DNA of 18,798 nt from Bryobacterales bacterium (GTDB taxonomy: Bacteria > Acidobacteriota > Terriglobia > Bryobacterales > Bryobacteraceae), in contig PKZC01000386.1 in assembly GCA_003132905.1 (NCBI GenBank), forward strand, positions 8,908 through 27,705, read 5' to 3'. A program made the position numbers and the translations under genes. Every line of letters starts with the position of its first letter. Within the stretch, counting starts at the first letter, position 1. The notes beneath the pieces were generated by a model that saw only the letters and a program-made list of their open reading frames with translations, ran no database searches and was not told where the DNA came from. Below are positions 1-7,678 of the stretch, piece after piece.

Positions 1-52
1 TGGTTACGAGATGATCCTCGGCTATCAGTACACGGATGGGGTTGGCGTTCAT
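1..52 (-). CDS. Response regulator receiver, NarL/LuxR type (N-terminal fragment, runs off left edge)
   Basis: Reading the minus strand from 52 gives ATG followed by 16 more codons: MNANPIRVLIAEDHLVT. This is the typical first beta strand and acidic pocket (the E-D pair) of a receiver domain, as in NarL/FixJ/LuxR-family response regulators. The start codon overlaps the stop of the upstream histidine kinase gene as ATGA (bases 52-49), so the two are almost certainly translationally coupled and form a cognate pair. The rest, including the phospho-acceptor Asp and any DNA-binding domain, lies outside the window. The output-domain type is therefore inferred from the HisKA_3-type partner, not seen. 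The fragment is short, but its sequence and its coupling to the kinase make the call good. Confidence 0.8.
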   Translation of the reverse strand, partial: MNANPIRVLIAEDHLVT

Positions 53-3000
53 GTTCGTACCGGATTCAATAATGTCTTCAGGCGAGTCAAGAAACGCTGG
101 CGACCCATCGGATGCCCCGACAACCGGCTAATGGGAAAGGTTACGTGAACTTGCGTTCCGCTGCCTGGTGCACTGGTGAGATCCATCTGTCCGTTCAGCC
201 GTTGCGCGCGCTCGCGCATACCCATGAGTCCGAATTGCCCTTCGGCCAAAGAGAAGACACCGGAGGTGTCGAAGCCGCATCCATTGTCGCTGACGGTAAG
301 GTCGAGCGATTCGGGCCGGAACTGCAGATGGATGGAAATGCGGGTTGCGTTGGCATGTTTCACCGCATTGGTTACTGCTTCCTGCGCGATTCGCAGAACA
401 TTCTGCTCCAGGTCTTGCGGCAGCCCGCGCGGCACACCCGAGATTTCTATATCCACAGGAACCGGATCGCCGGCAGCCCATCTTCGGGTAGACAGCGACA
501 GCGCGGAGGCAAGGTCGCGCCCTTCAACTGGCGTGGCACGAAGATCGATCATGGAACTTCGGGCCTCGGTAAGGCTATGACGCGCCATCCTCCGCGCCAC
601 CACAATATGCCGCAGCGCCTCCTCATCGTTGATGTTGGATCGCAGAGCCACCGCGAGCTGCGCCGAAATCCCGACAAAGCCCTGGACCAGGGTGTCGTGG
701 ATCTCACGCGCAATCCGCGCGCGCTCGGCGAGCACCAGCGCGAACCGGCGGCGAATCTGTTGGAGATGCACCTGGTATAAACCGTATATAACCGCTAAAC
801 CAGCCAGCGCGGACAGCCAGAGAAAATAAGCCTGTTCAAAAAAGTGCGGCCGTACTTCCACTGCCAGTGAAGACTCACTGGAGCGCTGTCCGGGGATCGA
901 TGCCCGCACCCAAAACCGATAACGGCCGTGCGGTAGGCCGATATAGTTGACAGCTCTTCGATTGGAGCCCGAAACCCAGTCGCTATCCAGACCCTCCAGC
1001 TTGTAGGAGTAACGCACCCGTTCCGGCGCGCTCAAATGAATCCCAACGAATCGGAACTGTATGTGTTTGGGGCCAGGCTTGATTACCGCGCCTTGGCTGA
1101 TGTCTACGCGTTGGTTGTCCGCGGCCACGTCGACGAACTGCACAATTGGCGCCGGCTCGGTTTGCTCGTGCACTGCCGCTCGAGGATCTGTGACAGCAAG
1201 TCCGCGGCTGGTTGGGAACCAAAGCCGGCCATCGGTGGTTCTGGTTCCACCGCCGCCAACTTGATTGGGCGCGCATTGGGCGGTGGGCAATCCGTCGGCC
1301 ATGCCGTAGTTGAGAGGGCTGAGAGTCCGCAGCCTGCCGGCTGAAAAATCGCGGATGTCGTGTTTCGAAACGCGGCAGATTCCACGCGGAGTGCTTAACC
1401 AAAGCGACCCGTTGCCGCCATCTTCGATATGCCAGACATTATCGCTAAGCAGGCCATCCATCTCGCTGTACCTGCTAAAGATGCCGTTGCGAAATGCATC
1501 CAGTCCACCGCCCCACGTGCCAATCCATAGCGTGCCTTCCTGATCGACGTACAAACAACGAATCCGGTCGCTACTGAGACCATCGGCGGTGGTGTAGCGG
1601 TGAGCTACTCCGTTTTGTACGTGCCACAAGCCCTTTCCGTAACTGCCGGCCCAGACGCTGCCGTCCCGATCCTCGGCTAGCACCACCGCGGAATCGTTGA
1701 TCGTTGGACCGCCAGGAACCAGGTTGCGCACTTGGGATCCCTTCGGCACTTGAGATCCCCTCATCTGGTAAACGCCGCTCGGAGTCGCGAGCCATAAGCT
1801 CCCCGTGTGGTCCTCCAGAGCGTCGAACATGTACGGCCGCGACAGAGGCTCAGATACGACGAAGTTGGAAAAATGCCCGGCGTGCATCCGGCTTAAACCC
1901 TCGGCGGTGGATACCAGCAGGTCTCCGTTCGCCGTTTCGCGAATGGCTTGGACTTGGTTGCTGGCAAGTCCATTCTGCGTGGTATAGGTACGAATCATCC
2001 CGTCGTGAAACGCAACCAGGCCGCCGCCGTCATATCCGATCCACACTTCGCCCTTCTGGTCCTGGTGCACCGCAATTGGCTTGTCGAGCGGAAGTCCTTC
2101 GGCATGGCTGAAAATTGTGAAGCGTTCGTCCTGGAATCGATTCAGGCCGCTGCTTCGGCCCACCCAAAGGTTCCCTTCGCGATCTTCAAACAAGCACCGA
2201 ACGGAGTCGACATCGCTGTCACGAGCCGGAGATTCTCCGTTCGAGGGGCGTCCATCCAGCCGGCGGAGGCCGATGGTTGTTCCGGCCCAAAGATTTCCGT
2301 CGCGGTCTTCCCACAGAGTGCTCACTGAGTTTTCCGGATGACCGTGACTGTAAAAATTCTTTAGCTGACCATCGGGTTGCAACAGCATCAGGCTCTTCAA
2401 TCCCCCCAGCCAGACATTGTTATTCCGGTCCTTGATCATCGTGTTGATGAGATTTCCGGCCATTTTGTCAGCGCCAAGTACAGGAACGAACGTTCCGCGC
2501 GAAAATTGAATCAAGCCCTCTAAACCGGCAACCCAGATCACACCTTGACGGTCGCGGTAAACCACGCGAGGCGCGCGCACCGGCTTTAAGCTGTCGACCG
2601 GGTAGTTGTAGAACTTGCCGTTTTCAAACCGGCTCAGGAAGCTTCCCGCAACGATCCAGAGCGACCCGGCGCGATCTTCCACCAAGGAGGACACAGCGTC
2701 ATCGGGCAGTCCATTCTTAGTGGTGAAGGTTGTGAATCGATGATTCCGATAGCGCGTCAGCCCACCGGGCGTTCCAATCCACAAAGTGCCATCGCGGCCT
2801 GTCGCCAGGGCGCTGACGGAGTTATTGGGAAGCGATCCGTCGCCTCTAGTGAACGTGACGAAATCGTACCCATCAAAACTGCTCAGACCCTCGTCGGTTC
2901 CGAGCCACAGGTATCCATCCTCGGTCTGAGTGATGGCACGGATGGTGTCTTGGGGCAATCCCTGCGCCTGCGTCCATACGCCGCGTGAGTATTGAGTAAG

Positions 3001-3099
3001 AGCTTTGTGGGGATTCAGCGCAAATAAAGCGGGCGAGGTGGCGAGTAAACAAGCCGCTAGAGCGGACGCCATATAGAATTGCACCTGCCGCATCGCCAT
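49..3099 (-). CDS. Hybrid-length sensor histidine kinase with periplasmic two-component propeller domain (NarL/DesK-like HisKA_3)
   Basis: Senses a periplasmic signal and phosphorylates a response regulator. Residues 1-27 form a signal peptide or N-terminal anchor. About residues 35-680 are repeated propeller units with recurring 'EDRxGxLWxGT' strands (two-component regulator propeller, Reg_prop). A Y_Y_Y-type beta-sandwich follows at about 685-750, and one membrane segment at about 757-779. The cytoplasmic part is a HisKA_3 dimerisation domain with phospho-acceptor His801 in 'REIHDTLVQG', then a HATPase_c domain with N-box Asn911, Asp938 in 'DNGCGFD' and the 'GLMGMRERA' lid motif. All key catalytic residues are present, and there is no receiver domain. 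The gene starts 63 bp after the metallo-hydrolase gene on the same strand with no clear terminator between, so it may be read through from that operon. No strong Shine-Dalgarno precedes the ATG; the Met at residue 3 is an alternative start. The response regulator gene overlaps its stop. Confidence 0.95.
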   Translation of the reverse strand: MAMRQVQFYMASALAACLLATSPALFALNPHKALTQYSRGVWTQAQGLPQDTIRAITQTEDGYLWLGTDEGLSSFDGYDFVTFTRGDGSLPNNSVSALATGRDGTLWIGTPGGLTRYRNHRFTTFTTKNGLPDDAVSSLVEDRAGSLWIVAGSFLSRFENGKFYNYPVDSLKPVRAPRVVYRDRQGVIWVAGLEGLIQFSRGTFVPVLGADKMAGNLINTMIKDRNNNVWLGGLKSLMLLQPDGQLKNFYSHGHPENSVSTLWEDRDGNLWAGTTIGLRRLDGRPSNGESPARDSDVDSVRCLFEDREGNLWVGRSSGLNRFQDERFTIFSHAEGLPLDKPIAVHQDQKGEVWIGYDGGGLVAFHDGMIRTYTTQNGLASNQVQAIRETANGDLLVSTAEGLSRMHAGHFSNFVVSEPLSRPYMFDALEDHTGSLWLATPSGVYQMRGSQVPKGSQVRNLVPGGPTINDSAVVLAEDRDGSVWAGSYGKGLWHVQNGVAHRYTTADGLSSDRIRCLYVDQEGTLWIGTWGGGLDAFRNGIFSRYSEMDGLLSDNVWHIEDGGNGSLWLSTPRGICRVSKHDIRDFSAGRLRTLSPLNYGMADGLPTAQCAPNQVGGGGTRTTDGRLWFPTSRGLAVTDPRAAVHEQTEPAPIVQFVDVAADNQRVDISQGAVIKPGPKHIQFRFVGIHLSAPERVRYSYKLEGLDSDWVSGSNRRAVNYIGLPHGRYRFWVRASIPGQRSSESSLAVEVRPHFFEQAYFLWLSALAGLAVIYGLYQVHLQQIRRRFALVLAERARIAREIHDTLVQGFVGISAQLAVALRSNINDEEALRHIVVARRMARHSLTEARSSMIDLRATPVEGRDLASALSLSTRRWAAGDPVPVDIEISGVPRGLPQDLEQNVLRIAQEAVTNAVKHANATRISIHLQFRPESLDLTVSDNGCGFDTSGVFSLAEGQFGLMGMRERAQRLNGQMDLTSAPGSGTQVHVTFPISRLSGHPMGRQRFLTRLKTLLNPVRT

Positions 3100-3162
3100 C
3101 TATCCTATATCGAATCGACTCCCTCGCTGCCGCTGTTCAGATCGGATAACCGCAGTTCAGTA

Positions 3163-4011
3163 CTACTCGTAATATCCTGGCGACTTCTTCAGCGTTGCGG
3201 TCTGGACGATGTCGTGTCCCATCCAGAGCGTCGCGCCTTTTTCGGTCAGAAATGCTTCCAGCTTTGCCCGAGAAGCCGCTTCGGCGTCAGAAACTTTGCC
3301 GCCGTAGGGGTTAAAGCCCTTCACCGTCCGCTCCACAGGATAGTGATACAAGTCGCCAGTGAGCACAACCGGACCGGTTTTCGCCAGATTCACGTAAAGG
3401 CACTGATGGCCAGGAGTGTGTCCCGGTGTAAGCACCAGCATCACCGTGCCGTCACCAAAGACGTCGTAATCGCCGTCCACCACCTTCGTCTTGCTATCCT
3501 TCAGCGCACTGAAAGTAGCCGGTGCGTAAGTCCGCGGCGGCGCAGTTTCTCCGAACATCACGTCCCGTTCGGCCTTCTGTGCGAGCCAGGTTGCGCCCGT
3601 AAATTCGTTTGCATTGGCGGTGTGATCGTAATGGCCGTGGGACAGAACAAGGTAAGTAATATCGGACGGTTTATAACCAATTTCCGCCAATTGGCCGACC
3701 AGGGTTTTGTGAGCGGTTGCTCGAGCTACCGTCGTGCCTTCCGGCTTGATCTGATCGTCGGGAATCACGCCTGTGTCGAAGAGGAGCAGCCCTTTCGGAT
3801 GCACAACCAGGTAGGCGGTAACCGACATATCCGTAGTGGTGACGCCCTGCTGCAGCAGAAACGTTGGATTGGCGCTCTTCAGCGTTCCCATATCGAATAC
3901 ATAAAGGCGAATCGGAGGAGTGGACTGCGATTTACTCTGGCCGCTCGCAGCGGGGATGAACGCGGTGGCAAGCAGCGCCGCGGAAAGCCAACTGTTTCGT
4001 CTAATCGTCAT
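3163..4011 (-). CDS. Secreted metallo-beta-lactamase-fold hydrolase, N-acyl-homoserine-lactonase-like (copy 1)
   Basis: A 282-residue MBL-fold hydrolase resembling the AHL lactonase (AiiA/AttM) branch. The full dinuclear-metal ligand set is visible: His125, His127, Asp129 and His130 in 'SHGHYDH', His198 in 'TPGHTPGH', Asp220 in 'TGDLYH' and His266 in 'MGHD'. An N-terminal signal peptide (about 1-24, ending near AASG) predicts export, unlike cytoplasmic AHL lactonases, so the lactone-cleaving chemistry is plausible but the substrate is unknown. It is the last of four tightly spaced genes (16 bp after the PAL-like gene) and is visibly paralogous along its whole length to the copy at 13219-14070. 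Both share 'ERD.MFG', 'APATF', 'LKDSKT', 'DYDVFGDG' and a 'KSP.(F/Y)Y' C-terminus. Confidence 0.92.
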   Translation of the reverse strand: MTIRRNSWLSAALLATAFIPAASGQSKSQSTPPIRLYVFDMGTLKSANPTFLLQQGVTTTDMSVTAYLVVHPKGLLLFDTGVIPDDQIKPEGTTVARATAHKTLVGQLAEIGYKPSDITYLVLSHGHYDHTANANEFTGATWLAQKAERDVMFGETAPPRTYAPATFSALKDSKTKVVDGDYDVFGDGTVMLVLTPGHTPGHQCLYVNLAKTGPVVLTGDLYHYPVERTVKGFNPYGGKVSDAEAASRAKLEAFLTEKGATLWMGHDIVQTATLKKSPGYYE

Positions 4012-4027
4012 ATCGCTTGGTTCCGTC

Positions 4028-5278
4028 CTAAGATTTACTCGGCCAGACCACGCCCTGATCCATCTTTGTGACGGGCGCCAGTCCTTTGAACAGGAACTTC
4101 TGCACCCGGTGGCCCTGATAAGTTTCGGTGGTGTAAATGTTGCCTTTCAAATCGGAGGCGATGCTATGCACGCCGTAAAACTCACCTGGCTGGCGGCCGC
4201 CGTCGCCGAAGCTGGTGAGCACATCCAGCGAATCGCGATCCAAAATATAAACCTTTTCGTTTTCTCCATCGCAGATGTAGATGAACCTCTGCTGTGGGTC
4301 GGCCGAGAAGGCCAGGTCCCATACCGAGCCGTCACCGAGCGTGTTTTTAGCGATGATTTTTTCCTTCACGAACGTGCCGTCGGGGTGAAACACCTGTAGC
4401 CGATCGTTAGAGCGGTCGCAAACATACAGTAGGTTGTCGTGCGAAAGCATAGCGCAATGCACCGGATTACGAAACTGTTGCGCGAGCGGCGCATCCGGCT
4501 TGTACGGACCCAGGTTGATGTCATCGGGAACATGGCCGTAGGCGCCGAAATGCCGTTTGTACTTGCCGGTCTCGGCGTCATACACAATCACGCGATGATT
4601 CCCGTAGCCGTCTGCCACGTAAAGCTCGTCAGTCTTGGGATCGATAAACGTTTTCGCCGGCAACCGGAGGTTTTCTACGTCGTTGCTTCCCTTGGTGTGG
4701 TTTGGTTTGCCGATCTGCATCAGAAATTTGCCGTCCATGGTGAACTTGAGCACCATGTTGTCATTCCAATAACCGGTGAGATCGGTCTGCCCTTCGGCGA
4801 GGGGAGGCGGCGGTCCCGTGCGCCCTTGGCCAGGCGGCGTACCTCGGCCCGCACCGGCGAGCCATACATTGCCCTTGTAATCGATCGTGATTCCGTGCAG
4901 CGAACTGGGCCAGTCGTAACCTTCGCCGGGGCCACCCCAATGCCGGAGCAAGTTGCCGGCTTGGTCAAACTCTAAAACCGGTGGCGCCGAGGCGCAGCAT
5001 TCCGCGGCGGGAGGGTCCAATTGCGCGTGTAGTTCACGAGGATCGTTGGTACGCGGCCGATTGATGATCCAGATGTGATCCTGCGCATCCACCGTGACTC
5101 CGATGGTCATTCCCATGACCCAGTGATTGGGCAACGGTTTGGGCCACAGGGGATCCACTTCAAATCGTGGTGCGCGCACCGTAGACGCGTGAGCAACAGC
5201 TTTGCGGGCACTCAGTCCGAAGACAAGAGATCCGGCGAGAACGGCGGCTCCAACGTAGAAAAAGGCTCTGGATCGCAT
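4028..5278 (-). CDS. Exported NHL-type beta-propeller resembling peptidyl-alpha-hydroxyglycine alpha-amidating lyase (PAL)
   Basis: A 416-residue exported six-bladed propeller with an N-terminal membrane or signal segment at about 5-24. In animal PAM, the PAL domain cleaves an alpha-hydroxyglycine C-N bond to give an amide and glyoxylate. Matching the blades by eye to rat PAL, the three zinc histidines have counterparts: His128 in 'SLHGITID', His274 in 'NPVHCAM' and His371 in 'YGVHSIA'. The catalytic Tyr maps to Tyr225 in 'VADGYGNHRV' and the active-site Arg to Arg74 in 'INRPR'. PAL's Met two residues before the last zinc His is Gly here. There is a vicinal Cys94-Cys95. Start: ATG follows the TAA of the previous gene with no gap, behind a strong GGGGGAG (5284-5290), so translation is coupled. 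Sitting next to a PHM-like monooxygenase strengthens the PAL reading. An uncharacterised NHL-repeat binding protein remains possible. Confidence 0.85.
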   Translation of the reverse strand: MRSRAFFYVGAAVLAGSLVFGLSARKAVAHASTVRAPRFEVDPLWPKPLPNHWVMGMTIGVTVDAQDHIWIINRPRTNDPRELHAQLDPPAAECCASAPPVLEFDQAGNLLRHWGGPGEGYDWPSSLHGITIDYKGNVWLAGAGRGTPPGQGRTGPPPPLAEGQTDLTGYWNDNMVLKFTMDGKFLMQIGKPNHTKGSNDVENLRLPAKTFIDPKTDELYVADGYGNHRVIVYDAETGKYKRHFGAYGHVPDDINLGPYKPDAPLAQQFRNPVHCAMLSHDNLLYVCDRSNDRLQVFHPDGTFVKEKIIAKNTLGDGSVWDLAFSADPQQRFIYICDGENEKVYILDRDSLDVLTSFGDGGRQPGEFYGVHSIASDLKGNIYTTETYQGHRVQKFLFKGLAPVTKMDQGVVWPSKS

Positions 5279-5980
5279 TTATTCTCCCCCGCCTTTCGTA
5301 AGCGGGTCTGACGAATCGTTGGTTGTGACCGGTAGCAGCAGGATGGTCGCGTCTGAAGGAACACCGCGAATTACCGTGCCGGCCGGAAGTTCGAGCGGCG
5401 TTCGCAACAAGAATGAGTGTTTGAATCGGCTTTGATAATCGCTCAACCAGAGTAGAGGTTCCACTCTTCCATCGGGAAGCTCCGCGTTCATTAGCAAGGA
5501 AACACTCTTCCTTGCCACTTTTGGGAACAGGCCATCCACGACGATTGGCTTGTCGAGCTTGAACTCGCCACTCACTGCAATTCCGCCGGTGGGCGCATCA
5601 GTTCGGTAGACATCATCGTCGGCGGGCAGTGCGGGAAGATCTTTTGCATCACCCTCTGGAACACCGCCGTTAGCCCAGCTTCCGATCAGTTCCAACTGCT
5701 CGGCGGTCAGTGCCCGATCGTTTCGAAATTCGCCGAACCCCTTGACGGCGCCCCAGGGCGGCATCCGCCTGGACAGCACTTCTTCTTTGATGGCCTCCGC
5801 CCAAGGGCGGACATCGGAGTACGTCATGAGCGGGAACGCCGAACCGCCGTCATGATGACACGCGGCGCAGCGTTGATAGACGATTCGCGAGATCTCGCGG
5901 CTCCAGGTGATGGGAGTGGTAATTACGTCGTGGGCTTGTGCGGCCAATGAAGCTCCCAACAGAATCATCAGGAGCTTCAT
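5279..5980 (-). CDS. Small c-type cytochrome protein with vestigial copper-monooxygenase C-terminal segment
   Basis: A signal peptide (MKLLMILLGASLAAQA) is followed by a mono-haem cytochrome c-like domain. It has one CxxCH ('CAACH') at residues 38-42 from this start, and the likely distal Met in 'RRMPPW' at about 73. The domain closely matches the N-terminus of the neighbouring 437-residue protein ('PLMTYSDVRPWAEAIKEEVL' against 'SLLTYQEARPWAKAIKQAVL'). The C-terminal 100 residues look like only the last strands of the PHM-type domain ('FLLRTPLELPAGTVIRG') and contain no HH or HxH copper pair. It could be an electron-transfer or structural subunit for the fusion protein. The start is uncertain: an in-frame TTG at 6001 would add 7 residues, but I prefer the ATG at 5980 because it opens directly into a signal peptide. 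Its TAA abuts the next gene's ATG. Confidence 0.85.
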   Translation of the reverse strand: MKLLMILLGASLAAQAHDVITTPITWSREISRIVYQRCAACHHDGGSAFPLMTYSDVRPWAEAIKEEVLSRRMPPWGAVKGFGEFRNDRALTAEQLELIGSWANGGVPEGDAKDLPALPADDDVYRTDAPTGGIAVSGEFKLDKPIVVDGLFPKVARKSVSLLMNAELPDGRVEPLLWLSDYQSRFKHSFLLRTPLELPAGTVIRGVPSDATILLLPVTTNDSSDPLTKGGGE

Positions 5981-6003
5981 AAAGAGCCGCTCACGAAACA
6001 ACC

Positions 6004-7317
6004 CTATTCAGCCGCGACAGCCACGGCCCCGCTTCGCTTGGTCTTGACTAAAAGCTGCGACGGATCGAGCTTCGGATCGTAGGCGATTTCAAAGAAATTT
6101 CCCATCATCTCATCAAAGCTTTGATCGCCCCATCGCACCGTAGCTTTCGGGTCCGGGTTGAAGGGATTGTTGGGCGAGTTATCGAAGCCAGCCGAAACTT
6201 CAAGACGTGTGCCTTTCGGAACCACTATCGGCTTCACTGGAATATAGTCCATTTGCCAGCTGAAATCGTAGTGCGGGACGCGCAACAGAGTCTCCTTCTC
6301 GCCGGTCGGATAGATTACGCGCACTTCCATCCACTTGCCACGCAAATGCATATGCGGCTTAATTGAAACGATCTCAGCATCAGTTGCCAGGGTGATCGCT
6401 CCGTCTACGTGATAATCGGGATCTCCTGGCGGGATCGCAAAAGTAGAATTGGCGGCCACAATCCGCGACACGCGTTTTTCAGGCGGATGCTTGGCGAAGA
6501 TAATCCCCACCTTGGTGCGATCGTTCAGAACTGTTCCATTGGGAGTGTAGTGCATCTGGAACACGAAATCCGAGCCCGCGGGAATGAGTCGAGCTTCGTT
6601 GGAATCAAGATTGACGGCCTGTTTGCCCGGCGTGTAACCCACCAGGTAGTCATCACTCACACTGGCCACGCTGTCGGACTTGGCTGTGGGCGTCGTGGAC
6701 GCTCGCGATTTCGAAGGAATGAAGAAGACGCCGACCGGATAATCGTGATAGGTCCTTGATCCGGGCGGGCGAACCGAAACATTGGCGTGATGCACCACGG
6801 CGCGGTTGGATGGCCGGAGCTCGGCCGCTTGCACCCACTTGTCTTCCGTGAATCCGCTAGGAACGATGATGTAGGTGTAGTCGATTACGCCCGTCGCGGG
6901 AACCTTATATTCAACGGGCATCTCGACTACGTAGTCCGGCTTGCCGATGTTCCAGCCCTCCAGCCATTCCGCCGGCTTGGGCTTATCCTTGGCATCGCCT
7001 TCCGGTGCACCAGCATCCACCCACGCCACCAACGTCTTGATGTCGAAATCGCTCAAGCGGCGGTCATTGGAAAAATGGCCATAGGCAGGATCCGCAAACC
7101 ATGGCGGCATCTTTTTGACAAGTACCGCCTGCTTAATTGCCTTGGCCCAAGGGCGCGCTTCTTGATAAGTCAGCAGCGACATCGGACCAATTTCACCGGG
7201 CCGGTGGCATTCCTGACAATTCTTTTGCAGGATCGCCGCCACATTCCGGTTGAAGGTAACGGAATCGGCCGCGGACAAGCCAATCGTACAAGTCAACAAC
7301 GCGATCAGAAAACGCAT
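6004..7317 (-). CDS. Cytochrome c-fused, PHM-like type II copper monooxygenase (ascorbate-dependent monooxygenase family)
   Basis: A 437-residue exported protein, signal peptide about 1-17. Domain 1 (about 20-110) is a mono-haem cytochrome c with C34-x-x-C37-H38 and likely axial Met70 ('KKMPPW'). Domain 2 (about 125-415) matches the two-copper monooxygenase fold of peptidylglycine alpha-hydroxylating monooxygenase and dopamine beta-hydroxylase. All six copper ligands are identifiable. CuH: His176-His177 ('VVHHANV') and His256 ('FQMHYTPNG', like QVHYGD in PHM). CuM: His322 and His324 ('PHMHLRGK', like HTHHLGK) and Met404 ('DEMMGNF', like DEMCNLY). Such enzymes hydroxylate C-H bonds using O2 and an external reductant; here the fused haem could deliver electrons. 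It is the first gene of the minus operon, with a good Shine-Dalgarno (AAAGGGGA) before the ATG and a predicted promoter at 7408-7455. The substrate is unknown. Confidence 0.92.
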   Translation of the reverse strand: MRFLIALLTCTIGLSAADSVTFNRNVAAILQKNCQECHRPGEIGPMSLLTYQEARPWAKAIKQAVLVKKMPPWFADPAYGHFSNDRRLSDFDIKTLVAWVDAGAPEGDAKDKPKPAEWLEGWNIGKPDYVVEMPVEYKVPATGVIDYTYIIVPSGFTEDKWVQAAELRPSNRAVVHHANVSVRPPGSRTYHDYPVGVFFIPSKSRASTTPTAKSDSVASVSDDYLVGYTPGKQAVNLDSNEARLIPAGSDFVFQMHYTPNGTVLNDRTKVGIIFAKHPPEKRVSRIVAANSTFAIPPGDPDYHVDGAITLATDAEIVSIKPHMHLRGKWMEVRVIYPTGEKETLLRVPHYDFSWQMDYIPVKPIVVPKGTRLEVSAGFDNSPNNPFNPDPKATVRWGDQSFDEMMGNFFEIAYDPKLDPSQLLVKTKRSGAVAVAAE

Positions 7318-7407
7318 GCTGTCCCCTTTCTTGACGATCAGGCTCTCGATATTGGTTGGGCCAATCGTGGCAAGCCAGCCGGGACTCGCTAGAACCCAGC
7401 TTCTACC

Positions 7408-7455
7408 GATTCTATAGCTGGATTCGCGCGCGGCAATAGCTCCAATGAACTATTG
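7408..7455 (-). promoter_or_regulatory. Promoter plus 22-bp dyad operator of the minus operon (block A)
   Basis: Read on the minus strand the block is CAATAGTTC-N4-GAGCTATTG, then 17 bases, then TATAGAATC. The two 9-mers form an imperfect inverted repeat (7434-7455) with one mismatch between arms. The TTG at the end of the second arm begins a -35-like TTGCCG, and TAGAAT (7409-7414) after a 16-base spacer is a 5/6 match to a sigma-70 -10. The predicted transcript starts near 7402, about 85 nt before the ATG at 7317. The dyad would be centred near -42, where class II activators bind. The same architecture recurs at 7631-7678. Confidence 0.7.
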
Positions 7456-7630
7456 TCCCCTGGCCGTCCGTAAGCTGGTCAGCCGGCGAAGGATAGCAAC
7501 CCAGGGTGGGCAGCCAAAGTCCAGCGCGAGGGCCACCCGGCGATCCAACGCGGATTGTCGAAAATGTTCAGGCCAGCTGGCGCCTCGCGAGACTCGGAAG
7601 TATCTCCAAATGATTTTGCGCGGACGCGGC

Positions 7631-7678
7631 CACTAGTTCGAGTGAGCTATTGATCTCGTGTAATGCGGGTATAGAATC
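7631..7678 (+). promoter_or_regulatory. Promoter plus 22-bp dyad operator of the plus operon (block B)
   Basis: The block reads CACTAGTTC-N4-GAGCTATTG, then 17 bases, then TATAGAATC. GAGCTATTG and TATAGAATC are identical to those of block A with exactly the same spacing, and the upstream arm differs from A at one base. The -35 is TTGATC (7650-7655) and the -10 is TAGAAT (7672-7677), 16 bases apart. The predicted start is near 7684, giving a leader of about 78 nt to the ATG at 7762. The intervening N4 and N17 sequences differ from block A, so conservation is concentrated in the functional-looking elements. Confidence 0.7.

Noticed and set aside
112..780. Open frame of 222 codons on plus, opposite the kinase's catalytic domains
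   Set aside because: It is antisense to HisKA_3 and HATPase_c coding sequence with all key residues intact; the product has no family features.
3100..3162. Terminator between the lactonase-like gene and the kinase gene
   Set aside because: No stable GC stem with a T-run is visible, only a short direct repeat of CTGAAC.
3079..4071. 330-codon plus-strand frame opposite the lactonase-like gene
   Set aside because: A shadow of a well-supported MBL-fold gene. Its length reflects GC-rich codon bias; there is no motif or signal peptide.
7445..7636. 63-codon plus frame in the divergent control region
   Set aside because: It overlaps both operator blocks, is Arg/Ser-rich, and has no recognisable domain.
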